Assembly: GCA_012719075.1 (NCBI GenBank)
Contig: JAAYBB010000020.1
Location: 37,722 to 101,721, forward strand
Source of the DNA: Clostridiales bacterium
GTDB taxonomy: Bacteria > Bacillota > Clostridia > Oscillospirales > Feifaniaceae
Reading direction: 5' to 3'
Length of the DNA stretch: 64,000 nucleotides
The position numbers and the translations under genes were made by a program. The notes beneath the pieces were generated by a model. The model saw only the letters and a list, made by a program, of their open reading frames with translations. It was not told the DNA's origin and made no database searches. Shown in pieces: positions 1-8,402 of this stretch. The stretch's first letter is position 1, and each line of letters starts with the position of its first letter.

Positions 1-1
1 G

Positions 2-172
2 CAGGCGGGCGAGGGGGTCCGCCTCTGCCAGGGCGTTCTCGAGAGTTCCAACGTGGAGCTGTCGGCCGAGTTCACCCGCCTGATTCGCGCACAGAGGGCC
101 TTTTCGCTGGCGTCGCGCGCACTGACCCTCGCCGATGACATGGAGGGCATTGCCAACAACCTGCGCAGATAG
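2..172 (+). CDS. Flagellar basal-body rod/hook family protein, C-terminal end (partial)
   Basis: The 56 codons before the stop read as the conserved C-terminal segment of the FlgE/F/G family. They contain the block SSNVELSAEFTRLIRAQRAF and end in a short helix finishing ANNLRR. In this family the segment packs with the N-terminal helix to form the coiled core of the rod or hook. The rest of the gene lies before base 1, so FlgG and FlgF cannot be separated; FlgE is less likely because a hook gene is present at 16450. It stops 39 bases before yvyF and is probably in the same transcript. Confidence 0.85.
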   Translation, partial: QAGEGVRLCQGVLESSNVELSAEFTRLIRAQRAFSLASRALTLADDMEGIANNLRR

Positions 173-211
173 TTCTGTACAGGGCGGTATCGTTGAAAAG
201 GAGTGTCGAAC

Positions 212-637
212 ATGAACAACATTGTACAGTGCCGCCTTTGCAAGAAACCGTTTCAGTCGACCGGCGGCATGCTCTGCCGGGACTGCCTCCTGCAGCTGGA
301 CGAGGACTTTGTCAAGGTGCGGGACTACCTCGAACACAACCCCGGCAACGCCGGCATCAACGAGATTGCCGAGGCCACCGGCATCTCCAAGCGCAACCTG
401 ATCGAGCTGCTCAACGAAGAGCGCCTGACCAGGAACACCGTCTCGGCCGACCTGCTGCTCTGCTCGGTCTGCAAGCAGCCCATCCTCGTGGGCAGCATCT
501 GCGAAAAGTGCAAAAAGGACCTGGCCTCGGCGCTCAACGCCACGCTGCCCAAGTCGCCCACACCCGAGCAAAAGCGGAGGGCACAGGCGGGCGGGGGGCC
601 CCGCATGCACGTCAGATCCAAACTGCTCGACGACTGA
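212..637 (+). CDS. yvyF: YvyF-like flagellar operon protein with zinc-finger pairs and HTH
   Basis: This 141-residue protein matches the flagellar operon protein family that includes B. subtilis YvyF. An N-terminal pair CRLC...CRDC and a later pair CSVC...CEKC look like zinc-binding knuckles. Between them, residues near 45-75 (INEIAEATGISKRNLIELL) form a helix-turn-helix-like segment. The ATG at 212 is preferred over the upstream GTG at 203 because an AAAGGAG ribosome site lies 8 bases before it. The position just ahead of flgM is the same as in Bacillus. A role in regulating flagellar gene expression is inferred; its ligand is not known from the sequence. Confidence 0.8.
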   Translation: MNNIVQCRLCKKPFQSTGGMLCRDCLLQLDEDFVKVRDYLEHNPGNAGINEIAEATGISKRNLIELLNEERLTRNTVSADLLLCSVCKQPILVGSICEKCKKDLASALNATLPKSPTPEQKRRAQAGGGPRMHVRSKLLDD

Positions 638-740
638 ATGCGACCGGCGCGCCGGCCAAACCGGGCCGGCGTCACAGGGGGCCCGCAGCGCTGCAGGCGG
701 GCAAAACCGATGGTGACGGATAGAAAGCGAGGTCAGGCCA

Positions 741-1028
741 TTGAAGATCAATCCCATTCCGCCAAGTTGGATCCAGGGGAGCTACCCCGTACAGCGGGCG
801 CGTCCGGCCGAACAGGCGGTGCCCGAGGCCGCCGACCAGGTCACGGTCTCGGAGCAGGCCGCCGGCCTCTCGAGGCTGTCCGCCTGCGCCAGGCAGGAGG
901 GTCCCTGCAATGCGGCCGAGCGGCAGCAGCGGGTGGCCGAAATCGCCCGGCAGATTGAGGCGGGGACCTACCACGTGTCGGCCGACGACCTGGCCGAAAA
1001 GATCCTTGGGGACATCCTGCCCAAGTGA
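741..1028 (+). CDS. flgM: Anti-sigma-D factor FlgM
   Basis: A 95-residue protein with the FlgM pattern: a variable, disordered N-terminus starting MKINPIPP, then a C-terminal sigma-binding region with helices around RQQRVAEIARQIEAGTYHV and SADDLAEKILGDIL. FlgM holds sigma-D (sigma-28) inactive until the hook is complete and is then removed or exported, which releases late-gene transcription. Start is a TTG with a GAGGT ribosome site. The stop overlaps a possible GTG start of flgN. A matching sigma-D promoter is present upstream of flagellin at 7963-7989, so regulator and target are in the same window. Confidence 0.88.
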   Translation: MKINPIPPSWIQGSYPVQRARPAEQAVPEAADQVTVSEQAAGLSRLSACARQEGPCNAAERQQRVAEIARQIEAGTYHVSADDLAEKILGDILPK

Positions 1029-1051
1029 CGCCGAAGGGGAGTGCGCCGCAG

Positions 1052-1573
1052 GTGAATGTTGCACAGGGGCCCTATGAACAGATGATTGCGCTGCTGGAGG
1101 ACTGCGGCCGCATGCAGCGGGAGCTGCTGGCGCTGTCGGTCGAAAAGCGGCAGGTCGTCACCGCGGGGCAGACCGGCCGCCTGAGCGAGATCACGCAGCT
1201 CGAGCTCAAGGCGCTGGCCGGGCTGAACGCACTTGAAAAGAGGCGCGGGGGCCTGGCTGCGGCCATTGCGGCCGAGACCGGAGCCGACCCGCAGGCGCTG
1301 ACCGTCGGCCGGCTGGCCGAGCTTGCGCCGGACCCCGACCTGAAGAGACGCCTGCTGCAGCTCCAGCGGGAGCTGACGGCACTGGTGGGCCGACTGCAGG
1401 AGCTCAACCGGCAAAACGGGGAGCTGATCAAAACCCACCTCGACTACGGCGAGACCATGCTCAACCTGATGGTGGAGGACGCCGCCTCCCCCTACAACCT
1501 GTACGACGAGCACGGAGGTGCCGCCTCTGGCGGCGGGACAATCCGCCCCGGTCTGTTTGACCGGGAGACATGA
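1052..1573 (+). CDS. flgN: Flagellar export chaperone FlgN
   Basis: About 173 residues, almost entirely helical and rich in Leu, Glu and Arg. The N-terminus (YEQMIALLEDCGRMQRELLA) and the central heptad-like region are typical of FlgN/YvyG. FlgN binds the hook-associated proteins FlgK and FlgL in the cytoplasm and delivers them to the export gate; both follow directly in the operon. GTG at 1052 is chosen because AAGGGGA precedes it; a GTG at 1025 overlapping the flgM stop is the alternative. The assignment rests on fold character and on the position between flgM and flgK. Confidence 0.8.
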   Translation: MNVAQGPYEQMIALLEDCGRMQRELLALSVEKRQVVTAGQTGRLSEITQLELKALAGLNALEKRRGGLAAAIAAETGADPQALTVGRLAELAPDPDLKRRLLQLQRELTALVGRLQELNRQNGELIKTHLDYGETMLNLMVEDAASPYNLYDEHGGAASGGGTIRPGLFDRET

Positions 1574-1584
1574 GGTAACCACAG

Positions 1585-3114
1585 ATGAGATCGACTTTTT
1601 CCGGCATTGAGATTGGCAAGTCCGGTATCCAGTACAGCCAGAAGGGGCTGGACGTGACGGGGCACAACATCGCCAACGTCGATACCGCGGGATATACAAG
1701 GCAGCGGCTGGTCGGCAGCGCACGGGAGCCATTTGGGGCCATCGCCCGCTACCTGCCGCTCGAGCAGGGCCGCGTGGGCGCCGGCGTCCGCGTGCAGATT
1801 TTGGACCAGATCCGGGACAGCTTTCTCGACCGACAGTTCCGCAGCGAGCAGACGCTCTACGCCGAGTGGGTCACCCGCACGCAGGGCCTGACCTATGTCG
1901 AGTCCCTGCTGCAGGGCGACGCGACGGCCAGCCTGAGCGGCAGCCTCAAAAACCTGTTCGACGCCTTCAACGACGTGGCGGGCGCCCCCTTTGACGCCGC
2001 CCAGCGCAGCGTGCTGCGCCAGCGCGGCCTGCAGATCTGCCAGGACATCCGCAAGGTGTACACCCGCATGACCGAGATGCTCAGCGAGCAGGAGCTCTGC
2101 GTCGAGACGGTGGTGGGGCAGATCAACACCGTCACCGGCAGCATCGCGCGGCTGAACGAGAGCATTTACTTTGCCGAGCTGGACGGCCAGCCGGCCAACG
2201 ACCTGCGCGACAAGCGCAACCTGCTGCTGGACGAGCTGTCGGGCTACATCAACATCGAGTACCGCGAGACCGCCGAGGGCAAGCTGGTGGTCACGACCGA
2301 CGGCGGCCGCGAGCTGGTCAACCACAAGGCGGTCAACCGCATCGGCCTGATGGACAACGCCGACGGCCTCAGCATACCCTGCTGGGCGGCCGACACCTTC
2401 GGCCCCGGCGACCCCGCGGCCGACACCGCGCTGGACAGCAGCCTCATGGGGGGCGAGCTCAAGGCCCACCTCGACCTGATGACCGGCACCTCGGTCGACC
2501 AGCCCGGCATCCCCTACTTCATCAACCTGCTCAACGCCTATGCGCAGACGCTGGTCACCTCGGTCAACGACATCCACAACCAGGGCTTCCGCCACCCGAA
2601 CGGCAACGAGGGCGACCCCGACACAGCCCCCTCGACCGGCATGGGCATCGACTTCTTCTGGGACGGCGGCGGCCAGCCCATCACGGCCGGCGACCTGCGC
2701 CTCAGCGACGCCATCGCCGACGAGGTCTACGGCATTTACAACATCTGCGCCTCGAGCCAGATTGTCTCCTCGCCCGACCCCGAGGACCTCAACAGCGGCA
2801 ACAACGAAATTGCCAAGGCCCTCTTCCAGCTGTACGGGGACACCACGGTCGGCCTGTTCGGGCTGGTCAGCAGCATGGTGCTCGAAATCGGCACCACGCT
2901 CGGGCACAGCAAGACCATGACCTCCACCCAGCAGAGCCTGCTGCTCTCGGCCGACCAGCAGCGCACCTCGATTTCGGGGGTCTCGCTGGACGAGGAGATG
3001 ACCAGCCTGATCATGTACCAGCACGCCTACTCGGGCTCCAGCCGCGTCATCACGGCCATGGACGAGGCGCTGGAGGTGCTGATCAACAAGATGGGGCTTG
3101 TGGGGCGCGCCTGA
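1585..3114 (+). CDS. flgK: Flagellar hook-associated protein 1, FlgK
   Basis: A 509-residue protein. The N-terminus MRSTFSGIEIGKSGIQYSQ followed by LDVTGHNIANVDTAGYTRQR is the conserved axial-protein start shared by FlgK and the rod/hook proteins. The C-terminus (SGVSLDEEMTSLIMYQHAYSGSSRVI...) is the FlgK-specific helix pair. FlgK forms the first junction layer between hook and filament outside the cell. ATG has a ribosome site a few bases after the flgN stop, so the genes are translationally close. Length fits Firmicutes FlgK. Confidence 0.95.
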   Translation: MRSTFSGIEIGKSGIQYSQKGLDVTGHNIANVDTAGYTRQRLVGSAREPFGAIARYLPLEQGRVGAGVRVQILDQIRDSFLDRQFRSEQTLYAEWVTRTQGLTYVESLLQGDATASLSGSLKNLFDAFNDVAGAPFDAAQRSVLRQRGLQICQDIRKVYTRMTEMLSEQELCVETVVGQINTVTGSIARLNESIYFAELDGQPANDLRDKRNLLLDELSGYINIEYRETAEGKLVVTTDGGRELVNHKAVNRIGLMDNADGLSIPCWAADTFGPGDPAADTALDSSLMGGELKAHLDLMTGTSVDQPGIPYFINLLNAYAQTLVTSVNDIHNQGFRHPNGNEGDPDTAPSTGMGIDFFWDGGGQPITAGDLRLSDAIADEVYGIYNICASSQIVSSPDPEDLNSGNNEIAKALFQLYGDTTVGLFGLVSSMVLEIGTTLGHSKTMTSTQQSLLLSADQQRTSISGVSLDEEMTSLIMYQHAYSGSSRVITAMDEALEVLINKMGLVGRA

Positions 3115-3157
3115 TTGCCCCCCTGCCGGCCACGGCATTTGAAAGGAGAATCCCGCC

Positions 3158-4192
3158 ATGCGTGTCACCAACTCCATGCTGGTGAGCAACTACATGAACA
3201 ACCTCAACGGCAGCCTGGGCAGGCTGGACCGCTACCAGGGACAGCTGGCCACCAACCGCAAGTGGGCGAACGTCAGCGACGACCCCGTGAGCGTCATTTA
3301 CAGTCAGCAGGCCAACTACCGTCTGGACCGGCTGCGCCAGTACCAGGGCAACGTCGGGCAGGCGCTCAAGTGGGCCACCCAGGTCGAGGGCGGCATCATG
3401 GAGCTCAACGAGGTCATCAAGTCGGCCTACGAGGCCTGCGTCGGCGCCGCGACCGACATCATGGACAAGCGGGACATGACCAACGCCGCGCAGTACGTCA
3501 AGCAGCTGCGCGACCACATCCTGCAGACCCTCAACACCACCTACGGCGACAAGTATGTCTTCGGCGGCTACAACGCCTCCGGCCACGTCGACGCCAACCG
3601 GCAGATCGGCCCCTTTTCGGCGCAGGAGGTGACCGACCCGGTCACCGGCGAGGTGACCGGCAGCCAGCTCTGCTTCAACGGCATCCCGATCTCGGCGCTC
3701 GAGGCCAACGCCGCGCTGCCCGCCATCGACCAGGACCCCCAGCTGAGCGAGGTCTACGCGCACTTCCAGGGCCAGGTCATCCGCTACGACGTCGGGGTCG
3801 GGCTGGAGATGGAGGTCAGCTACAACCCCTCCAATCTGGTGCAGACCGGCGGCACCAACCTCTATGAGCTGGTCTCGGGGCTGTACTTTGAGATGGTCCG
3901 GGACGGGGCCACGGCCGAGGACATCAGCAGCCACATCCAGGGGCTGCAGAGCGCCCAGAGCCACCTGCTGGCCTCGGCGGCCGAGGTGGGCGGCCGGGTC
4001 AACCGGCTCGAGATCCTCGAGGCCCGCTACGAGCAGGACGAGATCGCCTACCTGCAGATGAAGTCGGACGCCGAGGACGCCGACCAGGCCGAGGTCATCA
4101 TGCACTACAAGATGGCCGAGTCGGTCTACAAGGCCGCCCTCTCGACCGGGGCCTACATCATTCAGCCCACGCTGATGGACTTTCTGCGCTGA
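3158..4192 (+). CDS. flgL: Flagellar hook-associated protein 3, FlgL
   Basis: A 344-residue FlgL. The N-terminus MRVTNSMLVSNYMNNLNGSL and the segment RKWANVSDDPVSV are the flagellin-like N-terminal domain. GDKYVFGGYNAS is the FlgL landmark near residue 130, and the C-terminal helix before TLMDFLR resembles the flagellin D0 helix. FlgL forms the second hook-filament junction layer on top of FlgK. An AAAGGAG ribosome site precedes the ATG. FlgN upstream is the expected chaperone. Confidence 0.94.
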   Translation: MRVTNSMLVSNYMNNLNGSLGRLDRYQGQLATNRKWANVSDDPVSVIYSQQANYRLDRLRQYQGNVGQALKWATQVEGGIMELNEVIKSAYEACVGAATDIMDKRDMTNAAQYVKQLRDHILQTLNTTYGDKYVFGGYNASGHVDANRQIGPFSAQEVTDPVTGEVTGSQLCFNGIPISALEANAALPAIDQDPQLSEVYAHFQGQVIRYDVGVGLEMEVSYNPSNLVQTGGTNLYELVSGLYFEMVRDGATAEDISSHIQGLQSAQSHLLASAAEVGGRVNRLEILEARYEQDEIAYLQMKSDAEDADQAEVIMHYKMAESVYKAALSTGAYIIQPTLMDFLR

Positions 4193-4287
4193 CCGGTGGG
4201 GCGCAGCTTGAACAGGGGACGACAATTTCCTTCACCGATTGAAACCGCAGGGGTGTGCAAGATCGCAAAGGGCAGGTGTATGACGAC

Positions 4288-4908
4288 ATGAGCACGGTTT
4301 CAAAAATTGTAATCGACCAGCAGTACGCGGCCATCGGCATCAGGACCACGCCGGCCAAAATGCACATCACAATGCCCAGCCCGACCATGAGAATCCGCAA
4401 CGAGCTGCCCGAGATGCAGATCGAGCGCCGGCCGCCGAGCTTTGAAGTGAACTGGCAGAAGGTGCATGACGAGTCCGGCCTCAAGGGCCCCATCACGCTG
4501 ATCAAGACCATCCGGGACGAGGTGCGCGAAGGGGTGCTCGGCCACATCGCGGACAAGGTGCGCGAGTACGACGAAATCGGCGACCTCACCCGCCCCGGCA
4601 ACCGGGTGGCCGAGCAGTGCCGGGCCGCATCGCTGCGCACCGCCGGGACGACCATCAACCTCGGCAGCATGCCCCAGAGCCTGCCCGAGATGAGCTGGGA
4701 CAGGGGCAGCATGCACGTCTCCTGGAGCCGCGGCCGCGTGGTCGTCGAGTGGGAGGACGTGAGCAACCGGGCCGAGATCGAGCTCGACCCCCCCTTCTCA
4801 ATCGAGGTCTACCTGCGGCAAAAGCCCTTCTTCCGCGTCACGGTCGAGGATGTGCAGGGGCCGCAGGTCGATGCGGCCGGCAACTCGGTGGACCAGTACG
4901 TCGGATAG
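4288..4908 (+). CDS. yviE: YviE-like flagellar-locus protein (DUF6470 type)
   Basis: About 206 residues and no known catalytic motif. It matches the YviE family in position (between flgL and fliW) and in texture: an early stretch of short beta-like repeats (IGIRTTPAKMHITMPSPTMRI), a conserved GNRVAEQ region, and a C-terminal beta-rich half. The ATG at 4288 is preferred over a GTG at 4255 because an AGGTG site lies 9 bases upstream. Function is unknown in the family; co-occurrence with flgK/flgL/fliW suggests a filament-assembly role, which is inference. Confidence 0.75.
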   Translation: MSTVSKIVIDQQYAAIGIRTTPAKMHITMPSPTMRIRNELPEMQIERRPPSFEVNWQKVHDESGLKGPITLIKTIRDEVREGVLGHIADKVREYDEIGDLTRPGNRVAEQCRAASLRTAGTTINLGSMPQSLPEMSWDRGSMHVSWSRGRVVVEWEDVSNRAEIELDPPFSIEVYLRQKPFFRVTVEDVQGPQVDAAGNSVDQYVG

Positions 4909-5018
4909 GGGGCCAGGGGGCGGCACCCCCCGGCGCCCGTAAAACAGGGGAGCGCCAGGTGCCTTTTGAAACATGGACGCCCGCGCGGCAGCGCCGCGCC
5001 GGGCAGAAGGGAAATCGT

Positions 5019-5501
5019 ATGCGTATACAGACCGTTCGCTTTGGGGAGGTCACCATCGACGAGCAGAAAATCATCACCTTTGCCGCGGGGCTCCCGGGGC
5101 TCGAGGCGTACAGCCGCTTTGCCGTGCTGCAGTTTGACGAGAGCTATCCCATCACCTGGCTGCAGTGCGTGGACGAGCCGTCCATCTGCCTGCCGGTGGT
5201 GGATTCGTTTCTGGTCATGCCCGACTACGCCTTCAACCTGGCCGACGAGGACGTCAAGGAGCTGGAGCTCCGGGGGCCGGAGGATTTGCAGGTGCTCAGC
5301 GTGATGGTCATCCCCGACAACATCGAGCAGATGACGGTCAATCAAGTGGCGCCGGTGGTCATCAACATGCGCACCGGCGCGGCCCGCCAGATCATCCTCA
5401 ACGGGGGGGATTTCAACGCCCGGCTGCCCATCTTTGAAGAGCTCATCAAGCGAATAAAGGAGGGCCGCGCCGATGCTGGTGCTGTCGCGCAAGCTGAATG
5501 A
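5019..5501 (+). CDS. fliW: Flagellar assembly factor FliW
   Basis: 160 residues with the FliW hallmarks: an early GLPGLE loop followed by a long beta-barrel and the C-terminal block [19 protein letters not shown]. FliW is a small cytoplasmic protein that binds CsrA and, alternatively, flagellin. When flagellin leaves the cell, freed FliW titrates CsrA and flagellin translation rises. The ATG is preceded by GAAGGGA. Its last 29 bases overlap csrA, whose ribosome site lies inside fliW, so the two partners are probably made in a fixed ratio. The target leader is the flagellin leader at 7725-7962. Confidence 0.93.
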   Translation: MRIQTVRFGEVTIDEQKIITFAAGLPGLEAYSRFAVLQFDESYPITWLQCVDEPSICLPVVDSFLVMPDYAFNLADEDVKELELRGPEDLQVLSVMVIPDNIEQMTVNQVAPVVINMRTGAARQIILNGGDFNARLPIFEELIKRIKEGRADAGAVAQAE

Positions 5502-5709
5502 GACCATCCTGATCGGCGACGAAATCCGGGTGACGCTGCTGGGCATCGAGGGCGACAAGGTCAAGCTGGGCATTGATGCACCGAGGGCGACCAGGATTTT
5601 CCGCGAGGAGCTGCTGGAGGCCACGCGGGCCACCAACCGCCAGGCGCTGGAGGCCCCGGTGGTGACCTTTGACCTCTCGCGGCTTGCCGGGCGGGAAGAG
5701 GACACGTGA
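5473..5709 (+). CDS. csrA: Carbon storage/flagellin translation regulator CsrA
   Basis: 78 residues beginning [20 protein letters not shown], the invariant CsrA N-terminus, followed by [11 protein letters not shown] and RIFREEL. CsrA is a dimeric RNA-binding protein that blocks ribosome sites containing GGA, often presented in a hairpin loop. The C-terminal extension after residue 60 is typical of Firmicutes CsrA, where it contacts FliW. The start lies inside the end of fliW. Two strong hairpins follow the stop and end the operon. Confidence 0.95.
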   Translation: MLVLSRKLNETILIGDEIRVTLLGIEGDKVKLGIDAPRATRIFREELLEATRATNRQALEAPVVTFDLSRLAGREEDT

Positions 5710-5745
5710 GTCAATCCGGCGGGCAGAAGATACGTGCGTAAACGA

Positions 5746-5817
5746 GGGGGCGCCCGGCGCCCCCTGAAAAGGCCCCCGGCCGCCCCAGACAGGGCGCGGC
5801 CGGGGGCCGGTGTTTTT
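5746..5817 (+). terminator. Tandem hairpins ending the flgM-csrA operon
   Basis: First hairpin: GGGGGCGCC at 5746-5754 pairs with GGCGCCCCC at 5756-5764. Second: GGCCCCCGGCC from 5771 pairs with GGCCGGGGGCC around 5798-5808 and is followed by TGTTTTT, the usual form of an intrinsic terminator. Confidence 0.8.
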
Positions 5818-6051
5818 GACGGTGCCTTTGCCGGTATCAAGGCGAAAGGTACAGGGACACGTGAGGGGGGAGCCGGTATCCCGGGCGGGGCTTTTCCCTA
5901 ACCTGTATGCCGGGGACGGTATTTCGGACAGGGCTTCTCGAAGCTGGGCTCGCCGGCGCATCCACAGGGGCGCTTGGTGCGCTGTCCTGGATGATGGAGG
6001 GGCCCTGCCAAGTGGGCTTATACCGGGGCATCCAAAGCACTCCCCAAACGC

Positions 6052-6083
6052 AAAAGAACCCGGGCGCAGGCCGGGTTCCTTTG
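6052..6083 (-). terminator. Intrinsic terminator of flagellin gene
   Basis: GAACCCGG at 6056-6063 pairs with CCGGGTTC at 6071-6078. On the minus strand the stem is followed by a T-rich run (CTTTTGCG). It lies about 90 bases after the flagellin stop. Confidence 0.75.
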
Positions 6084-6170
6084 CTTGGAGTGTGGTTTTG
6101 CTGTTTTTTTGCTGGGGTGTGGGTATGCCATAGGATAAAAGGAGGGACTGAATGGAAGAGCGGCCCTGTC

Positions 6171-7724
6171 TTAGCCGAGCAGCTGCAGCACGCCCTGGGG
6201 CAGTGCGTTGGCCTGCGCCAGCATGGCGGTAGAGGCCTGGGCCAGAATGTTGTTGCGGGTGAACTGGGTCATCTCCTTGGCCATGTCGACGTCGCGGATG
6301 CGGCTCTCGGCGGCACTCAGGTTCTCGGCCGAGGTGTCGAGGTTGGCGATCTTGAACTCCAGGCGGTTCTGCAGGGCGCCGAGCGCGGCGCGCTGGGTCG
6401 AGACCTGGTTGATGGCGCCGTTGACCTCGGTGATGGCCTTGGAGGCCCCTTCGCGCGTGCGGACGGAGGAGAAGCCGATGCCCAGCGCATAGCTGTCCAT
6501 CTTGTCGACGTTGATGGCCAGCTCGTCGCCCTGGTTGGCGCCGGTCTGGATGACCAGCGCGCGGCCCTCGACCGACTTGACCTCGATGATGCCCTGGAGC
6601 TTGTCGGGCTTGACAAAGTTGGCGTCGTCGGCATGCTCAAGGCCGTCTGCGCCGGTGTCGGTTACCTTGGCGAGGTCGGCCGCGCTCAGCGCGGTGCCCA
6701 GCTTGACCGTGATGCCGTTGTTGAAGGTGACGTGGTCGTCGCCGACCTTGACCTCGACGCGCTCGGCGCCCAGGCAGGTGGCGTAGAACTTGGTGGTGCC
6801 CGCATTGTAGTCCTTGGCGCCGCCCAGCGCAAAGGTCGAGTTGGTCAGGTTGTTGGCCAGCGTCTGGCGACCGGTCAGTGTGCCCAGATTGACAGCATCC
6901 TTGACTTCAAAGGTGAAGTCACCCAGTCCGGTGAAGTTGACGGTCGCGGTGCCGTTGGCCGCAAGATCTGCCTCCGTAAAGCTGCCCGCGACCGAGACGC
7001 CGGTGGTCAGGTTGACGGCCGAGAGCGTGCCGTCGGCATTGCCGCGGATTTCCCAGGTGCCGTTGTACAGCGCGTTGGCGTTGATGGCTCCCGAGATGGT
7101 GAAGTCGGCATTGGCGCCGACTGCGGCAGCGACATCGGCCGAGTCGGTGACATAGGTGGGGGCCTCGGCCACGACGGCGCCGGTGGTCACCTGCACGATG
7201 TCGATGGCGTAGTTGCCGGCCTTGGCGTTGTTGGCCAGGAAGATGGAGGGGCTGTCTGCGGCCATCGCGCCGGTGGCGCCGCCGATGTTGCGCTTGCCGG
7301 CGAAGTAGCCGTCGATCAGGTTCTGGTCGTTGAAGCGGGTCTTGGAGGCCGTTTCGTTGATCTCGTCGCGCAGTTGCATAAACTCCTGCTCGAGTGCGCC
7401 GCGGTCGATGCTCTGCTCGTTGGTGTCGGAGCCCGACTGCACCGCGAGCTCGCGCATTCTCTGCAGGATGTTGTGGGTGCTCTGCAGGGCGCCCTCAGCG
7501 GTCTGGACCAGCGAAATGGCGTCCTGGCTGTTCTTGGAGGCCATCTGCAGGCCGCGGATCTGGGCGCGCATCTTCTCCGAAATGGCCAGGCCGGCCGCGT
7601 CGTCGCCGGCGCGGTTGATGCGGTAGCCGGAGCTCAGCTTTTCGACGTTCTTGGCGATGTTGGCATTGTTGATGCCGTACTGGCGATGGGCGTTCATCGC
7701 CGTGATGTTGTTGTTGATACGCAT
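6171..7724 (-). CDS. hag: Flagellin
   Basis: 517 residues. The N-terminal D0/D1 region (MRINNNITAMNAHRQYGIN, then KLSSGYRINRAGDDAAGLAI) and the C-terminal D1/D0 region (ESRIRDVDMAKEMTQFTRNN, then ILAQASTAMLAQANALPQG) are classical. The middle, roughly residues 170-400, is the surface-exposed variable D2/D3 part. The start is fixed by a GGAGGAG ribosome site and the invariant N-terminus; a longer open frame to 8180 is non-coding leader. Transcription is convergent with fliW-csrA. A sigma-D promoter lies about 240 bases upstream, and the leader carries two GGA elements likely to bind CsrA. Confidence 0.96.
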   Translation of the reverse strand: MRINNNITAMNAHRQYGINNANIAKNVEKLSSGYRINRAGDDAAGLAISEKMRAQIRGLQMASKNSQDAISLVQTAEGALQSTHNILQRMRELAVQSGSDTNEQSIDRGALEQEFMQLRDEINETASKTRFNDQNLIDGYFAGKRNIGGATGAMAADSPSIFLANNAKAGNYAIDIVQVTTGAVVAEAPTYVTDSADVAAAVGANADFTISGAINANALYNGTWEIRGNADGTLSAVNLTTGVSVAGSFTEADLAANGTATVNFTGLGDFTFEVKDAVNLGTLTGRQTLANNLTNSTFALGGAKDYNAGTTKFYATCLGAERVEVKVGDDHVTFNNGITVKLGTALSAADLAKVTDTGADGLEHADDANFVKPDKLQGIIEVKSVEGRALVIQTGANQGDELAINVDKMDSYALGIGFSSVRTREGASKAITEVNGAINQVSTQRAALGALQNRLEFKIANLDTSAENLSAAESRIRDVDMAKEMTQFTRNNILAQASTAMLAQANALPQGVLQLLG

Positions 7725-7733
7725 GTTGTTGTT

Positions 7734-7743
7734 ACTCCTCCTT
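7734..7743 (-). promoter_or_regulatory. Flagellin ribosome site, probable CsrA site 2
   Basis: On the minus strand the sequence AAGGAGGAGT directly precedes the flagellin ATG. It contains overlapping GGA cores, so CsrA bound here would block ribosome entry. A second GGA hairpin lies about 40 bases upstream, a spacing one CsrA dimer can bridge. Confidence 0.6.
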
Positions 7744-7773
7744 GATTTTCTGTCGGCGTTGCCGCCTCTTTGC

Positions 7774-7787
7774 GGGCATCCTTGCCC
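7774..7787 (-). promoter_or_regulatory. Hairpin with AAGGAT loop in flagellin leader, probable CsrA site 1
   Basis: On the minus strand GGGC-AAGGAT-GCCC folds as a four-pair stem presenting AGGA in the loop. This is the arrangement known for high-affinity CsrA sites, and CAAGGATG resembles the CsrA consensus core. No binding evidence can be given from sequence alone. Confidence 0.6.
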
Positions 7788-7962
7788 TGTTGCCCTGTGC
7801 CGGCCGCGCGGCCCTTGGGCACGGCTCGGCGGCCAGGTCCCCCCGCATCTCAAACAGGGGGCTCTTTCCGCCGAGGGCCGGCCCGCCTTCCGCGGGAGCA
7901 CCTTCAACCTGACTGAACCGCCTTCAGTGCCCTTCGGGCGGCCCAAATTGGGTTCGACAAAA

Positions 7963-7989
7963 TTATCGGCATATTTTTCGGTAACTTTA
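7963..7989 (-). promoter_or_regulatory. Sigma-D (sigma-28) promoter of flagellin
   Basis: Read on the minus strand, TAAA (7986-7989), a 15-base spacer, and GCCGATAA (7963-7970) match the sigma-28 consensus TAAA-N15-GCCGATAA exactly. It lies about 240 bases upstream of the flagellin ATG and implies a leader of about 230 nt. FlgM (741-1028) is the expected antagonist. Confidence 0.92.
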
Positions 7990-8110
7990 GTGTTCAAATA
8001 TCGACAAGAATATTTTTTTATGTGACGATTACAAAAACACCTGTTTGGGCACAAAAATGCAGGAACAGGCGGTCTTTTCAATGGGAAATTAAATTTGCGA
8101 ATAAAATAAC

Positions 8111-8154
8111 ACAGAAATTCCCGGATGAATTCGGCATATTTGACAAATTTCTGT
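8111..8154. promoter_or_regulatory. Inverted repeat upstream of the fliF promoter
   Basis: ACAGAAATT at 8111-8119 and AATTTCTGT at 8146-8154 form a 9-base inverted repeat with a 26-base centre, in AT-rich DNA just upstream of the fliF -35 element. It could be an operator for a flagellar activator or repressor; no protein can be assigned. Confidence 0.35.
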
Positions 8155-8163
8155 AAAAATTGA

Positions 8164-8192
8164 TTGAAATATGGATACAAAGGTGGTAAGAT
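8164..8192 (+). promoter_or_regulatory. Candidate sigma-A promoter of the fliF operon
   Basis: TTGAAA at 8164-8169, a 17-base spacer and TAAGAT at 8187-8192 give a reasonable vegetative promoter about 210 bases before the fliF start. It is divergent from the flagellin sigma-D promoter, as expected for early versus late flagellar genes. Confidence 0.5.
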
Positions 8193-8402
8193 GTGTTTAT
8201 TAAAAAGAAATTTATTACTAAAAAATAAGATTTTATTACCAAGTTACAAGACCAAATACGGATTGTGTAAGAGGTTGTGCCATCCGGAGGTCAGGGGCAT
8301 TTGCCGAGCGGCTTTCCCGTGTCGATAAACGGGGACTGATGTGGCCAATAACAGTGTGGAATCGGCCTGTTTGACGCGGGCCGTACAGGGGGGATTGGGC
8401 AG

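Larger units (their letters stand above)
5710..6170. other. Convergent intergenic region between csrA and flagellin
   Basis: About 460 bases without a convincing gene. It holds two hairpins ending the csrA operon (5746-5764 and 5771-5817) and the flagellin terminator on the other strand (6052-6083). The open frames across 5818-6050 have no ribosome site or family resemblance. Confidence 0.6.

Noticed and set aside
1492..3189. Long antisense frame opposite flgK
   Set aside because: Third-position GC bias of the real gene keeps the opposite frame open. The composition (Val/Leu/Asp/His-rich) is typical of such shadows. The same holds opposite the P-ATPase at 52112-54871 and opposite feoB at 54968-57577.
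7725..8180. Upstream extension of the flagellin frame
   Set aside because: It precedes the invariant flagellin N-terminus and the GGAGGAG ribosome site, and contains the sigma-D promoter; it is leader and promoter, not protein.
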